A stretch of 39,558 nucleotides of DNA, from assembly GCA_029260235.1 (NCBI GenBank), contig JAJDDP010000096.1:1-39558 (forward strand), given 5' to 3'. Each line of letters opens with the position of its first letter. The stretch's first letter is position 1. Origin of the DNA: Phycisphaerae bacterium. GTDB taxonomy: Bacteria > Planctomycetota > Phycisphaerae > UBA1845. Position numbers and translations under genes: made by a program. This document shows positions 25,601 through 33,294 of the stretch, piece by piece. The notes beneath the pieces were generated by a model, which saw only the letters and a list, made by a program, of their open reading frames with translations, did not search any database and was not told the origin of the DNA.

Positions 25601-25971
25601 ATGGTGCGGGCGTTGCCCATTCTGGTTTCTTGACAGTAGGTGAATTGGCAAACGTTCGACGCACGTTAACTCTCGGCGGCGGCGCCGACATTGACGGGGG
25701 CATTCTGAGTGCGGATACGGATATTACGAACGACGATTTTATTGACGCCGCTGCCGTCTTGATCGCCCTGGGCGATTGGACCACGGTTCGCTCGGACGTC
25801 TTCACCATCTACGGCGTGCTCCGCGGGTCTGGTACTAAGTCTGAGGTTGATCAGAAGGCGATTCGGTTCCAGGAAACTGTGGACCGCATCCCCTGCTTCT
25901 TCACCGACGAGCTACCCCAGCGCATCGGCCCTCGAATTGTGGGGCCTTATGCCGACGCTCGGAGCAACTGA
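22669..25971 (+). CDS. giant GspK-like minor pseudopilin with lamin-tail-like domain
   Basis: This encodes a 1100-residue protein, about three times the usual GspK length. It starts with a basic leader and the GspK-type segment ERGTVLLMVVALLGALFLVG, without a canonical FTLVE. A second region with GspK traits lies near the C terminus: RIDINSAPATVLQGLP (~892), GIVAYREARVIA, FLTVGELANVRRTL, and DVFTIYGVLRG. The middle (~580-660) reads FITEIYQLN ... AIELYNPYSVAIDLTDYSLED ... GYLVIHSG, which matches the lamin-tail (LTD) beta-sandwich pattern. GspK-type proteins cap the pseudopilus tip. It is the last gene of the cluster, 113 bp after the GspJ-like gene. ATG is the only sensible start, although the RBS is weak. 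Confidence 0.82.
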   Translation: MNKLRRHLGLTVRDRTAFQERGTVLLMVVALLGALFLVGTAFLSTVTFENDVIKATEQGKEQASVIDALSAEIRSEIRKAAVGGDRLPWNMDFLGATPPGVSNIGIDINGEVSGVHPLGSSLEPHQIGAVPNLAYRYSSDLEMTMADTAFDKGVTTNGVAISAVDLVYVDLALDQPHPTRLLFNSPIPGETTETAPTLDDLTTTVPLQVFRRDADGDGVWDSYEHLLSRTRYSSEVRGDLGVELNADPTNSSGDIYYATRVIPHGAMVNINESHFELLNQVIHPNEIGLFSVAPAPKFSPESEESSLRRRFLLPPAELPLTQMLGRYGILPETFYSSFVSVMGDFIDDPPAEEARWWPIDTGIDGQDIMDVNTNWLPLVDSASANYDYRHLITTVSYDDQLMRMGRSLADNTKDWIENINNIENPAGLPINPNPDLFFIDDWPESDEDYSGRLKVSLPGLIEAILEAQDPGGDPGGFFGVGGTYELNPIDGIADPDPTLSFIQDRFLRTIQETVLQMLKNVVNPGILLNPGDKPRIAAAYTANLVDFADTDDIPTWVEEIDTNGLQFVPPRYAYGFERQPFITEIYQLNTTKGDGSISAIESAIELYNPYSVAIDLTDYSLEDTFGGPTGLLIGTINYAFAPGTSILPNGYLVIHSGSSGLCNPPTLPAMVPAPIDTGTCWSIDGGSTIQLIRSNIPGPGGAMVKIAVDEFAAQGTIGVPAPDGTTASQSQERETTNWRWVVPSYNPAPVAAGNTLGALNSPWGGIGTIRPVHVGVVNSGDWKLAYPTTGTMLLVPIAAHRRIEDGTPTPPLTPFTFYLTDFAQPDNGRLPIFDQGKFATDPVANTGSLALRIPWGQLLFDYFTALPLSHTYDVIDPLDMIPTVDQNGMRVHGRIDINSAPATVLQGLPLVPRTSLPAPFMAKIQNGLFGGADPNPAAASTLGPQLAQGIVAYREARVIAASATGNFSSAGGDRLRNDGAGVAHSGFLTVGELANVRRTLTLGGGADIDGGILSADTDITNDDFIDAAAVLIALGDWTTVRSDVFTIYGVLRGSGTKSEVDQKAIRFQETVDRIPCFFTDELPQRIGPRIVGPYADARSN

Positions 25972-26194
25972 CCCCTCTCGTTGCAACGCTGCTCGATTCC
26001 CTGCCGTGCGAAGGCTGTTTACTTGAGTGAGACCTATGCCTCCTAGCCGGCAAAGCCCATAGCCGGAGCGATAATCCGCGTACAGCTCCTGGCTTCTCAC
26101 TTCCCACCTCCGGCGGCCCACTTGCTTTTGTGCCCTCCTCGGCTGAACATGGTGCCGCACCTAATCTTCGGCCCGGAACTCAAAGGAGTGAGCC

Positions 26195-27421
26195 ATGCCA
26201 CGAACTACCCGCCTCTTGGCCTTTCACGCGATCGCCCTGGTTCCCATAGGGTTATTCTGCGGCTGCAACAAGCCCGAGGCTGCCACGCCTCTGTTGATAG
26301 CTGAGAAGAACTACGCTGCCCCCCTGCCGCCCGGACGGATAGGCCTAAGACCGGTGACCGACCCTGCCCGAATGCCAAATTTTGGCCGGGCGTTCGTCAT
26401 GCGGGCTGGCTTGGATGACGCGGTCAGCCGCAGCTTGAACTACATGTCCAAGCCGTCATCGCATCAGTTCTACCCCTACGACCCCGAGGAGAGGATCACC
26501 CATCAGCGCGTAGTCAACAGCCTGCAACTATTCTCCCAAACAATAGCCGATGCCCAATCGCCCGAGCAGCTCGACAGCTTGATCAAGCAGCGGTTCGAGG
26601 TTTGGGAATCGGTGGGCTGCGATAATGACGGCACGGTCTTATACACCGGATACTACTGCCCCATCTTCGACGCCCGCATGACGCCCGATGCAGAGTTCAG
26701 CTATCCGCTCTACGGGCTGCCGGATGATCTGGTCAAGGACAGCGAAGGCAACTGCGTCGGTCGGCGCTTGGCAGAGGGAGGCATCGACTCTGTCTACTAC
26801 GACCGGAGGCAAATCGTCAGCAGCGGATCGTTGGCTGGCAAGGAGTTGTGCTATCTGCGAGATCCGTTTGAAGCTTACATCGTAACCGTGCAAGGTTCTG
26901 CAAAATTGCGGCTAGAAGACGGCAGCTACTTTGAGATAGGTTACTCAGCCAACAACGGGCACGAGTATCTCTCAATCGGCAAGCTCATGGTCGAGGACGG
27001 CAAGATCCCAGCCGACGAATTATCGCTGGCCAAGATGATCTCGTTCTTCAAAGAGTTCCCCAGCGAGATTCGCTACTACACCAACCGCAATCCGAGGTAC
27101 ATTTTCTTCGAGCCACGCAGTGGCGGACCCTTCGGCAGCCTCAATGAGCAGGTAACCCCCTACCGAACCATCGCCACCGACAAGGAAGTGTATCCACGGG
27201 CTGCGGTGGCCTTCATTGACACGCGCCTGCCGGGCTACGAAGGCACTGCTATTGTAGAGCGCAACTATGCAGGATTTGCCCTAGACCAGGACACCGGCGG
27301 CGCCATCCGCGCCCCAGGCCGATGCGATGTCTTCCTGGGCACAGGCGACGCCGTGGCTGAGATAGCCGGCAGGACCATGGCAGAGGGGAAAATGTTCTAC
27401 CTCTTCGCCAAGCCTCAATAG
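26195..27421 (+). CDS. mltA: MltA-like membrane-bound lytic murein transglycosylase (lipoprotein)
   Basis: This encodes a 408-residue lipoprotein (signal peptide ending GLFCGC) that would cleave peptidoglycan glycan strands with formation of 1,6-anhydromuramyl ends. Family landmarks are VLYTGYYCPIFDA, VQGSAKLRLEDGSYFEIGY, SANNGHEYLSIGKLMVEDGKI, NPRYIFFEPRSGGPFGSL and TPYRTIATDKEVYPRAA. The 3D domain is YAGFALDQDTGGAIRAPGRC, then DVFLGTGDAVAEIAG, carrying the Asp residues needed for catalysis. AAGGAG sits 6 nt before the ATG. It is followed convergently, with 15 bp between, by a minus-strand lipoprotein gene. A planctomycete MltA fits the presence of peptidoglycan in the group. Confidence 0.93.
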   Translation: MPRTTRLLAFHAIALVPIGLFCGCNKPEAATPLLIAEKNYAAPLPPGRIGLRPVTDPARMPNFGRAFVMRAGLDDAVSRSLNYMSKPSSHQFYPYDPEERITHQRVVNSLQLFSQTIADAQSPEQLDSLIKQRFEVWESVGCDNDGTVLYTGYYCPIFDARMTPDAEFSYPLYGLPDDLVKDSEGNCVGRRLAEGGIDSVYYDRRQIVSSGSLAGKELCYLRDPFEAYIVTVQGSAKLRLEDGSYFEIGYSANNGHEYLSIGKLMVEDGKIPADELSLAKMISFFKEFPSEIRYYTNRNPRYIFFEPRSGGPFGSLNEQVTPYRTIATDKEVYPRAAVAFIDTRLPGYEGTAIVERNYAGFALDQDTGGAIRAPGRCDVFLGTGDAVAEIAGRTMAEGKMFYLFAKPQ

Positions 27422-27436
27422 AACGAGGCACATTCC

Positions 27437-27763
27437 TCAGTCCCCTTGCAAGAGCGCAGGGGTGGGGATGATCCAAATGTCACAGTATGGCACTCCTCCG
27501 TTCAACGGTTGTTCGTTGCGCCGATCCGGCCCGTTGACGGGCTGCGACTCAAAGTCGTGCTCGATGATCGCTTCGACTTCCAGCTCGCGATCTGTTGAGG
27601 TGTAGCGAGTCCGAACCAGAACGACACCGGGGTGATCGTCCGACTGATCGGCGATCTCGTTATCGATTGGCGAGCCGTCGCTACCGCCGCCTCCACCGGG
27701 GGCACAGCTGGTCGCAATCGCAGCCAGCAGCAGAGCGCTCATATAAAGGCGTGGGCCGCGCAT
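27437..27763 (-). CDS. small lipoprotein with short poly-Gly tract
   Basis: This encodes a 108-residue protein with a signal peptide (MSALLLAAIATSC region) and lipobox Cys, directly followed by APGGGGG. The remaining ~80 residues are acidic, with HPGVVLVRTRYTSTDRELEVEAIIEHDFES and a Cys in VPYCDIWIIP. No family is recognised. The ATG at 27763 directly abuts the TAA of a two-codon frame (ATG ATT TAA, 27772-27764) that has the strong GGGAGG RBS, so translation may start by re-initiation. An internal ATG (residue 8) is an alternative. It follows the glycosidase gene by 66 bp, on the same strand. Confidence 0.7.
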   Translation of the reverse strand: MRGPRLYMSALLLAAIATSCAPGGGGGSDGSPIDNEIADQSDDHPGVVLVRTRYTSTDRELEVEAIIEHDFESQPVNGPDRRNEQPLNGGVPYCDIWIIPTPALLQGD

Positions 27764-27829
27764 TTAAATCATGGGGTTGCCTCCCTGGTTCGGCCCGCGA
27801 CTCAGCAGCCGACCCGCCATCTGGCTAGC

Positions 27830-29254
27830 CTACAGTCCAGGCGGTGTGGTTGTGGTCAACTGCCCCAGCGAGCGGCGAGTGACATAGGGTACATACCCTT
27901 TGGCGGCTGCGTTGCTGTAGGCTTCTTCGGCATTGTCGTCGAGGGCGTACTCGCAACTAAAGACGGGCAACCCCTCAGCCGCATACTGATCCAGGAAGCC
28001 GATGTATTCGCTAACCAGCTCTGAATCGGTTTCCCAGTAGCCTTCCTGCAAATCCCAGTCGTCGGTGGCTGGTCCGTCGAACCAGATACCTTCCTGGGCA
28101 ATCGCATCGATCACGGCCACTAACTCCTCTCGGCCATCGATCAGCGAGGCGGCGTTCTGTTGAATCACCAAGAAATCCGGGTTTTGCAGCCGAGCCTCTT
28201 CGCGGATCTCGCCAATGAAGGTGATCATCTCCTGGGCTACATCGAGGCCTTCATCCTCTCCCGCCTGTATGATTCGCTCATCCTCAAATGCCTCAACCCA
28301 ATCAAGATAAATTCCGTCGAAGCCGTCCAACACTAGCTCCTCGACCAGGCTGGTATAGTTGCGATTGGCGGTAGTGCTGCCTTGCTCGCCATACATGACG
28401 ATGTCTTTCCATTGTTCATCCCAGAACGCGACTGGATAATTGCCCACCCATCCATCTGGGTCACGGGCCACGATGTAGTCCGGCCAGTCATCAGGCAATA
28501 TCACGCCATCGGGAACCTGCTCGTCTTCAGCCTCCTTGGACCACTCCCAATACCATCGCCAATCTTCGGCTTCACCAATATCAACGTAGGCGATGACGAG
28601 TTTGCGATGCACGCCGTCGCTGGAGGTGGTGGCCTTGAGACGTTCGACCATCGACTTGGTATCAAAGTCGAGAAGCTCGGCATCGGTACGGGTCGGTTCG
28701 ATGACTAGCATGTCGTAGTTCGATGCAGCCAGGGCATCGACGGCGCCAGGGGTGTCGATGCGCTGAATCTGGTATCCCCAGAACCGCACCTCATTCAAGG
28801 CCAGCGGCTGACCGCCACCTTCCCCAGCGGTAGTGAAGCGAAAGGAGAATTCATCGGCAAGAGCAGTTCCGTCCGCAAAGGTCAGCTCACCCACGAAAAC
28901 CTCATAGCTCGTCGCAACGCCCAGCGACGCAGTAGGATTGAGGGAGAGCTCCGTGTTCCCCGTGTTCCAGCTCAGTTGCAGATCCACTTCTGGCTCGATC
29001 CAGACATCGATGCTCCCTGGGTTAGCTTCTTTGATGAAGCGAATCTGTATACCGTCTTGCATAGGCACGCTAGGGGAGCCATCGGCCGGCTCGGTGGCGG
29101 TGATCGCCTCAGCCGAATCGATGAACCCGCTCGCATCCTGGTCACCCGTGCCGCCCCCACCTCCTCCGCCCGCCGGAGGGACACAACCAAATGGGGAGTA
29201 GAGCGTGAGGAGGACAGCGCCAAATAACGGAATGCAAATCGGAATCCGTGTCAT
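27830..29254 (-). CDS. TM1410/GH114-like glycosidase lipoprotein
   Basis: This encodes a 474-residue protein. A signal peptide ends in LYSPFGC, followed by VPPAGGGGGGG. A bacterial Ig-like domain follows (~residues 35-135: ITATEPADGSPSVPMQDGIQIRF ... YEVFVGELTFADG). The rest is a TIM-barrel-type domain of the MJ1477/TM1410 family related to GH114 endo-alpha-1,4-polygalactosaminidases: RFWGYQIQRID, KLVIAYVDIGEAEDWRWYW, GNYPVAFWDEQWKDIV, LDGFDGIYLDWVEAFED (with the catalytic-type Asp), and a C-terminal GLPVFSCEYALDD. The substrate is probably an extracellular amino-sugar polymer, but this is inferred. The start is set by GAAAGGA six nt before ATG 29254; the frame runs on to 29446 without support. 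Confidence 0.85.
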   Translation of the reverse strand: MTRIPICIPLFGAVLLTLYSPFGCVPPAGGGGGGGTGDQDASGFIDSAEAITATEPADGSPSVPMQDGIQIRFIKEANPGSIDVWIEPEVDLQLSWNTGNTELSLNPTASLGVATSYEVFVGELTFADGTALADEFSFRFTTAGEGGGQPLALNEVRFWGYQIQRIDTPGAVDALAASNYDMLVIEPTRTDAELLDFDTKSMVERLKATTSSDGVHRKLVIAYVDIGEAEDWRWYWEWSKEAEDEQVPDGVILPDDWPDYIVARDPDGWVGNYPVAFWDEQWKDIVMYGEQGSTTANRNYTSLVEELVLDGFDGIYLDWVEAFEDERIIQAGEDEGLDVAQEMITFIGEIREEARLQNPDFLVIQQNAASLIDGREELVAVIDAIAQEGIWFDGPATDDWDLQEGYWETDSELVSEYIGFLDQYAAEGLPVFSCEYALDDNAEEAYSNAAAKGYVPYVTRRSLGQLTTTTPPGL

Positions 29255-29674
29255 GCTAGATCCTTTCAGACGGCCAAAAACATGGAGGTTGTACCCGATC
29301 CTCGCTAGTCCTCGTTTGGCGGCCAACTGCGAGATGGGCATCCAGATCACGGGGCTCAAAGACGATAATTGGATCATCATATCCAGAGCAACGGATTGTA
29401 CCACAAGAGGAAAGGCGGTGCATTGCACGCCGCGCAAACCCAGCACGGCGACACTGAAACTCCGATCCCGTCGAACGGTCCGCCTTGAAATCTACCGACC
29501 CGGATTCTGCGCGTCTTTCTCGGAACTCCTGAGGACCGGAAATGGCGATGCCTCCAACCAGGCCGAACTTAACGCAACCTTTGGTGCGGTTGGCTGAGTC
29601 GATCTGGTTGAAGGCATTGATCAACGGGCGACAACGATAATCGCCGCGTCAAGACGCCTGCATCAATTCAGGCT
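29255..29674. other. 420-bp intergenic region
   Basis: The interval between the large lipoprotein gene and the glycosidase gene contains a candidate extended -10 promoter. It also has a 122-codon minus-strand frame (29256-29624) with no RBS and no protein-like composition, which I do not accept as a gene. I see no terminator with a T-run after the large gene. Confidence 0.5.
29395..29403 (-). promoter_or_regulatory. extended -10 promoter for the glycosidase gene
   Basis: The minus strand reads TGGTACAAT (29403-29395), an extended -10 with five of six matches in TACAAT. No good -35 is visible. It would give a leader of about 135 nt. Confidence 0.35.
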
Positions 29675-32600
29675 TTACGGAGCCAGTCCTTCCAAGGCGA
29701 TCACCGTCCGCAGCCTCGGCTGTGTCAGGTAGACGGTGTCCAAATCGTTCGTGAAGGCGAAATCCGGATCGGCGTCGTTGGATGAGAAATCATCCGTCGC
29801 GCCATCTACACTCCGCGAGAAATACCCGAGAATCTGAATCTGCCCCGTCGTCGGGTTGTAGACCAGAAGCTCGTAGGCTTCGGTGTCGTCCCTGACTTGA
29901 GCAGTTGGCAGCGCAGTCGAATCTGACTGATCAAAATCGGTCAGCATCATGTACTGGGAATTGCCATCGCGGTCAGCCAACCTAATCCCGCCGACACCGC
30001 TCACCCCATCCAGTGGGGCAAACAAGGGCGTGACCTCGCCATCGGCAGAAATCTGCTGCATCGAGAAATTCTCGAACGTTGCCACTGAGCCGTAGATCGT
30101 TGGCCCGAACAGACCGCTGGGTGGGACGAAGACGTTTCTGAATTCCTCACCGAACGGGGTATTGTACAATTCGCCCGTGCTGCCCGTGCCTGCCACTAGA
30201 TCACCCACCGAGCTAAACCGTAGGCCGCAAACAACGACATCCCCGGCCGAAGCGGCCGATCCGGAGTACCCGGTTGGCGCGACCACAAGGTCAACCTCGA
30301 AACTGCCGCCGATATTACCAATCAATGTGTCGGTTGCGCCGGTGTCAGGATCAATAGTCACTACGCGGAAGGTGCTGTCTCTCGCGGCTGCGATGAGATC
30401 ACCGGTGACATCCACTGCGATGGGACGCCCGCCACCCGAGATGATGCCGGGCATACCCAGTGCATCGGCCTCGGTCACCTCAGCCGGGCCTGTGAACGGG
30501 CCGTAGGGCTGCGTCTGATTGGCGACAAACATTCGACTGGCATCGTCCATGGCAATGCCCGTGGCGTGGCGGGTCTCGGTCAGATAATTGTTGGCTTCGA
30601 CCAGTTGGAACACCTGGGCGAAATTGTCCGGCAAACCAAAACCGCTGCCCGATAGCTCAAGGCGATAGGCCGTGCCAGCCGTCATGCTGCTGGGTAGATC
30701 GATCATCACCCGGGTGTTAACTACCTGATCGCCCGAGTATACCAAAACGCGTTTCACGTCGGCATCGGCGAGGCTTAGCTCAGCTCCCGTATTCTCTTCG
30801 GTGAGCGTGACGTTGCCGGCGTTGAAGTTGCAGAACGGCAAGATGCGGTCGAATTCGTACTCGAACACAGTGGGAGCACCCTTGAGCAGGTAGTAGCCGT
30901 TGCCCAAGGTGCTGGCGATCACAGCCGCAGAGTCGCTAGTATCCACGTTGAGTCCCTGGTCGTAGGTCGAATCGCAAGGCCAATCGCCGTCTGCGTTGTT
31001 GTTGGCTAGCCCTTCCATGACCATGATGCTGGTTTGATCAGGCATGGAGATGTATGCCCGTTCATAGTCTTCGGTCAAGAGCACGACTGTGTAGGCGAGG
31101 AAGTCAAAGGCGAATTCCTTAATAGCCAAAGGGGCGACTACTTGAATCCGATCACGGGTCGCATCATACGCGAACACGCCAATCCCGGTGAATGTATCGG
31201 GTAGAAGTTGCCGCGTATCAGCCAGACTAGTATCGAGACTCCCCAAGAAGAGGAACTCTCTTCTGCCTTGGACATCCTGCAGATGGGTTGCGGCAGTGCC
31301 GTCTACCTCAGGCAGAGGCTTGGGCAATACAAATCGATCCTGAATACCGTTCGGCAGGATGCGATGGATTTGGAACCCTTGGCCGAACTCCTCGGGCTTG
31401 TACGATGAGTAAATCGCCCCGGGCTTGCCTGCCTCAACTGGCGGAGCCCACATGTGCAAGAAGGCGCTGTTGATGTCGTTCCGTTCCAGTAATCGTACGC
31501 CGCCCTTTAGACCGGTCCCTCCGATCAAGTCCAGAACAGTGACGCCCGAGTCATCACCGAACACAGTATCCCCGGCTTGGACCCCGGCAAATTCTGCACT
31601 GGTGTAACCCGCTGGTGCCTTGACCGAAGATTTGGGGAAGCTGTTGAGATCATTGGCAACCGCAACGAGTTGGGCACTGCCAGTGGCTAGGTTGACTTCA
31701 AAGATTTCTCCGTCGCTACGGCCTTTGACGATGACCGTGCCGTCATTGGTCGCCACTACGTTACGGCTACTCAGGGTGGGCAATTCTGGGGCTAGGCGGC
31801 TGCCCTCGGTGATGGCCCCTCCACTGGAGAACGGCCCGTAGAGGCCTGTCTCCCCAACGATGAGCAGATTCCCCTGGGCGTCAAAGTCCATGCCACCTGC
31901 AGCCGGCGTGCCGGTCAAGTACGGTGCAATGGTTACGCCGCGCATGTGTTGCACGAAGTCACCACCAGGAACATCGTCGCCGCTCGGCAAGGTGCCGTTG
32001 GCGGCCATTGACGAACCAGAATTGACCTGGAACTCGCCATCCAAACTGAGGCCAAAGGCGCTCAACGTCAGCGTGTAATCGTTACCGGCAACCAACGAGT
32101 CAGGTAGATCGATGGTGATACGACTGCGCACTACGACGCCGTCCTGATCGAGGAGATGCAGATGGGTCAGATCCGAATCCGAGAGAGGAATCTCAGCGCC
32201 TGAGGCAGAATCGGTCAGGGTGAAGTGATCTGCGATGGCTGCACAGGTGCGAACTGGCTGATCAAACTCGTAGGTCAACGGCCAATTGGGATCCAGAAGC
32301 ATGTGGCGACCATAGCCCAGCGTACTGAGGATTACTTTGGTCGTGCCTGGATCACCAAACTCGACCTGCAAGGCTTGATCTTCACTGGCGGTGCAACTGA
32401 AGAAGTTTCCAGTCGGCGGTGGATCATCCGGCTCGCCGGTCAAGGAAACATCGATTACGTCAACCGTCACGGTGCCAGCGAAGTTGGCGGTGACTTGTAG
32501 ACAGAACACAAAATCGTTCGCAGCCACCGCATCGAGGATCTCACCGCTCAGATCAGCCTGGCCGCTGCCTGAGGTAATCGAGATGACTCCCTGGTCGTCT

Positions 32601-32995
32601 TCTGTCGCGGTGAAGCTGAACACCGCGAATTCGTCCGCACATGGATCTTGGGATCCTGCCGGCGCGATGTGCAGGGTAATGTCGGCTTGGCGGCCGGTCC
32701 CTGCCGGAGCAAAGGTGAGATTAGCCGCTGAAATCGAAACCGAACCGTCGATGGTGTTGTCCGGAGCTGCGGCACCCAAGTCCGCCGACGCTGTGGATTC
32801 TGCCTCTTGGTCTTCAATGACCTCTACGTCACCTGCATCGCCGGTATCAACGGGAAATGCGACACTGTCGTCATCAACGGGGCGAGAGCCACCCCCGCCA
32901 CCTCCGCCGCCACCACCGCCCGAAGCGCATCCAAGCCCGGTGAACGCCAAGGAGCAAACTCCCAATCCCATACAGCTACGCCAGAAGCCCGTCAT
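29675..32995 (-). CDS. 1106-residue lipoprotein with duplicated Ig-like/propeller-like halves
   Basis: The signal peptide ends in AFTGLGC, and the anchor Cys is followed by AS and eleven Gly residues. An acidic linker and one beta-rich domain (~60-195) come first. Then two homologous halves follow (~198-662 and ~667-1106). Each starts with a Cys-containing strand, then STLGxGxxxL, a TAxxxY-type Ig-like domain (SRITIDLPDSLVAGNDYTLTLS versus TRVMIDLPSSMTAGTAYRLELS), and about 330 residues of repeated beta motifs resembling a propeller. They end in MEGLAN and LEGLAP. No known family is recognised. GAAAGGAAACAATC precedes ATG 32995; the frame is open to 33220 but that part lacks a signal sequence. 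It is probably a surface or periplasmic binding/adhesion protein, by inference only. Confidence 0.8.
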   Translation of the reverse strand: MTGFWRSCMGLGVCSLAFTGLGCASGGGGGGGGGGGSRPVDDDSVAFPVDTGDAGDVEVIEDQEAESTASADLGAAAPDNTIDGSVSISAANLTFAPAGTGRQADITLHIAPAGSQDPCADEFAVFSFTATEDDQGVISITSGSGQADLSGEILDAVAANDFVFCLQVTANFAGTVTVDVIDVSLTGEPDDPPPTGNFFSCTASEDQALQVEFGDPGTTKVILSTLGYGRHMLLDPNWPLTYEFDQPVRTCAAIADHFTLTDSASGAEIPLSDSDLTHLHLLDQDGVVVRSRITIDLPDSLVAGNDYTLTLSAFGLSLDGEFQVNSGSSMAANGTLPSGDDVPGGDFVQHMRGVTIAPYLTGTPAAGGMDFDAQGNLLIVGETGLYGPFSSGGAITEGSRLAPELPTLSSRNVVATNDGTVIVKGRSDGEIFEVNLATGSAQLVAVANDLNSFPKSSVKAPAGYTSAEFAGVQAGDTVFGDDSGVTVLDLIGGTGLKGGVRLLERNDINSAFLHMWAPPVEAGKPGAIYSSYKPEEFGQGFQIHRILPNGIQDRFVLPKPLPEVDGTAATHLQDVQGRREFLFLGSLDTSLADTRQLLPDTFTGIGVFAYDATRDRIQVVAPLAIKEFAFDFLAYTVVLLTEDYERAYISMPDQTSIMVMEGLANNNADGDWPCDSTYDQGLNVDTSDSAAVIASTLGNGYYLLKGAPTVFEYEFDRILPFCNFNAGNVTLTEENTGAELSLADADVKRVLVYSGDQVVNTRVMIDLPSSMTAGTAYRLELSGSGFGLPDNFAQVFQLVEANNYLTETRHATGIAMDDASRMFVANQTQPYGPFTGPAEVTEADALGMPGIISGGGRPIAVDVTGDLIAAARDSTFRVVTIDPDTGATDTLIGNIGGSFEVDLVVAPTGYSGSAASAGDVVVCGLRFSSVGDLVAGTGSTGELYNTPFGEEFRNVFVPPSGLFGPTIYGSVATFENFSMQQISADGEVTPLFAPLDGVSGVGGIRLADRDGNSQYMMLTDFDQSDSTALPTAQVRDDTEAYELLVYNPTTGQIQILGYFSRSVDGATDDFSSNDADPDFAFTNDLDTVYLTQPRLRTVIALEGLAP

Positions 32996-33015
32996 GATTG
33001 TTTCCTTTCGATACG

Positions 33016-33064
33016 TCAAACCAATTTCAGAACGGTTTGAGGACACACTCTGCTCTTCAAACCG
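33016..33064. promoter_or_regulatory. three alternating TCAAACC half-sites in the leader of the 1106-residue lipoprotein gene
   Basis: TCAAACC (33016-33022), GGTTTGA (33034-33040) and TCAAACC (33057-33063) alternate in orientation within 49 bp. The last two extend to a perfect 8-bp inverted repeat, CGGTTTGA/TCAAACCG. They lie between the predicted promoter and the start codon, so they could be an operator or an RNA hairpin. Confidence 0.4.
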
Positions 33065-33160
33065 AAGGTATGTCTTTGACAATGCAAAGAGGAATAGCGT
33101 TAGCGAATCAGGATGGTTTTTGCGCCAAAACCGTCTCCACGCTGTGCTAGCAAGGGAGGG

Positions 33161-33189
33161 AGTATAACGTCCCCAGTCAGTCAGGTCGA
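33161..33189 (-). promoter_or_regulatory. sigma70-type promoter for the 1106-residue lipoprotein gene
   Basis: The minus strand has TCGACC (33189-33184), a 17-bp spacer and TATACT (33166-33161). The matches are four and five of six. Transcription near 33154 would give a leader of ~160 nt that contains the inverted half-sites. Confidence 0.45.
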
Positions 33190-33294
33190 TGCAATGTGGA
33201 GCCTGGGCCCGCGTTTCCAACCGCTGCGCAGGACGCCCAGAATAGGGGATTAGGCGCTCATTTGGCCAAGACCGCGTGCCGCTGCGCTAGAGCC

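Noticed and set aside
29256..29624. 122-codon minus-strand frame in the intergenic gap
   Set aside because: It has no RBS, no recognisable motif and arginine-rich composition, and it overlaps the predicted promoter of the glycosidase gene.
32391..33167. 258-codon plus-strand frame opposite the large lipoprotein gene
   Set aside because: It is antisense to a gene with a clear signal peptide and repeated domains. It has a Pro-rich run that only mirrors the poly-Gly codons and no RBS.
33221..33294. Upstream extension of the large lipoprotein frame towards 33220 and possible overlap with the fusion gene
   Set aside because: The extension lacks an RBS and pushes the signal peptide 75 residues inward; the start at 32995 with GAAAGGA explains the data better.
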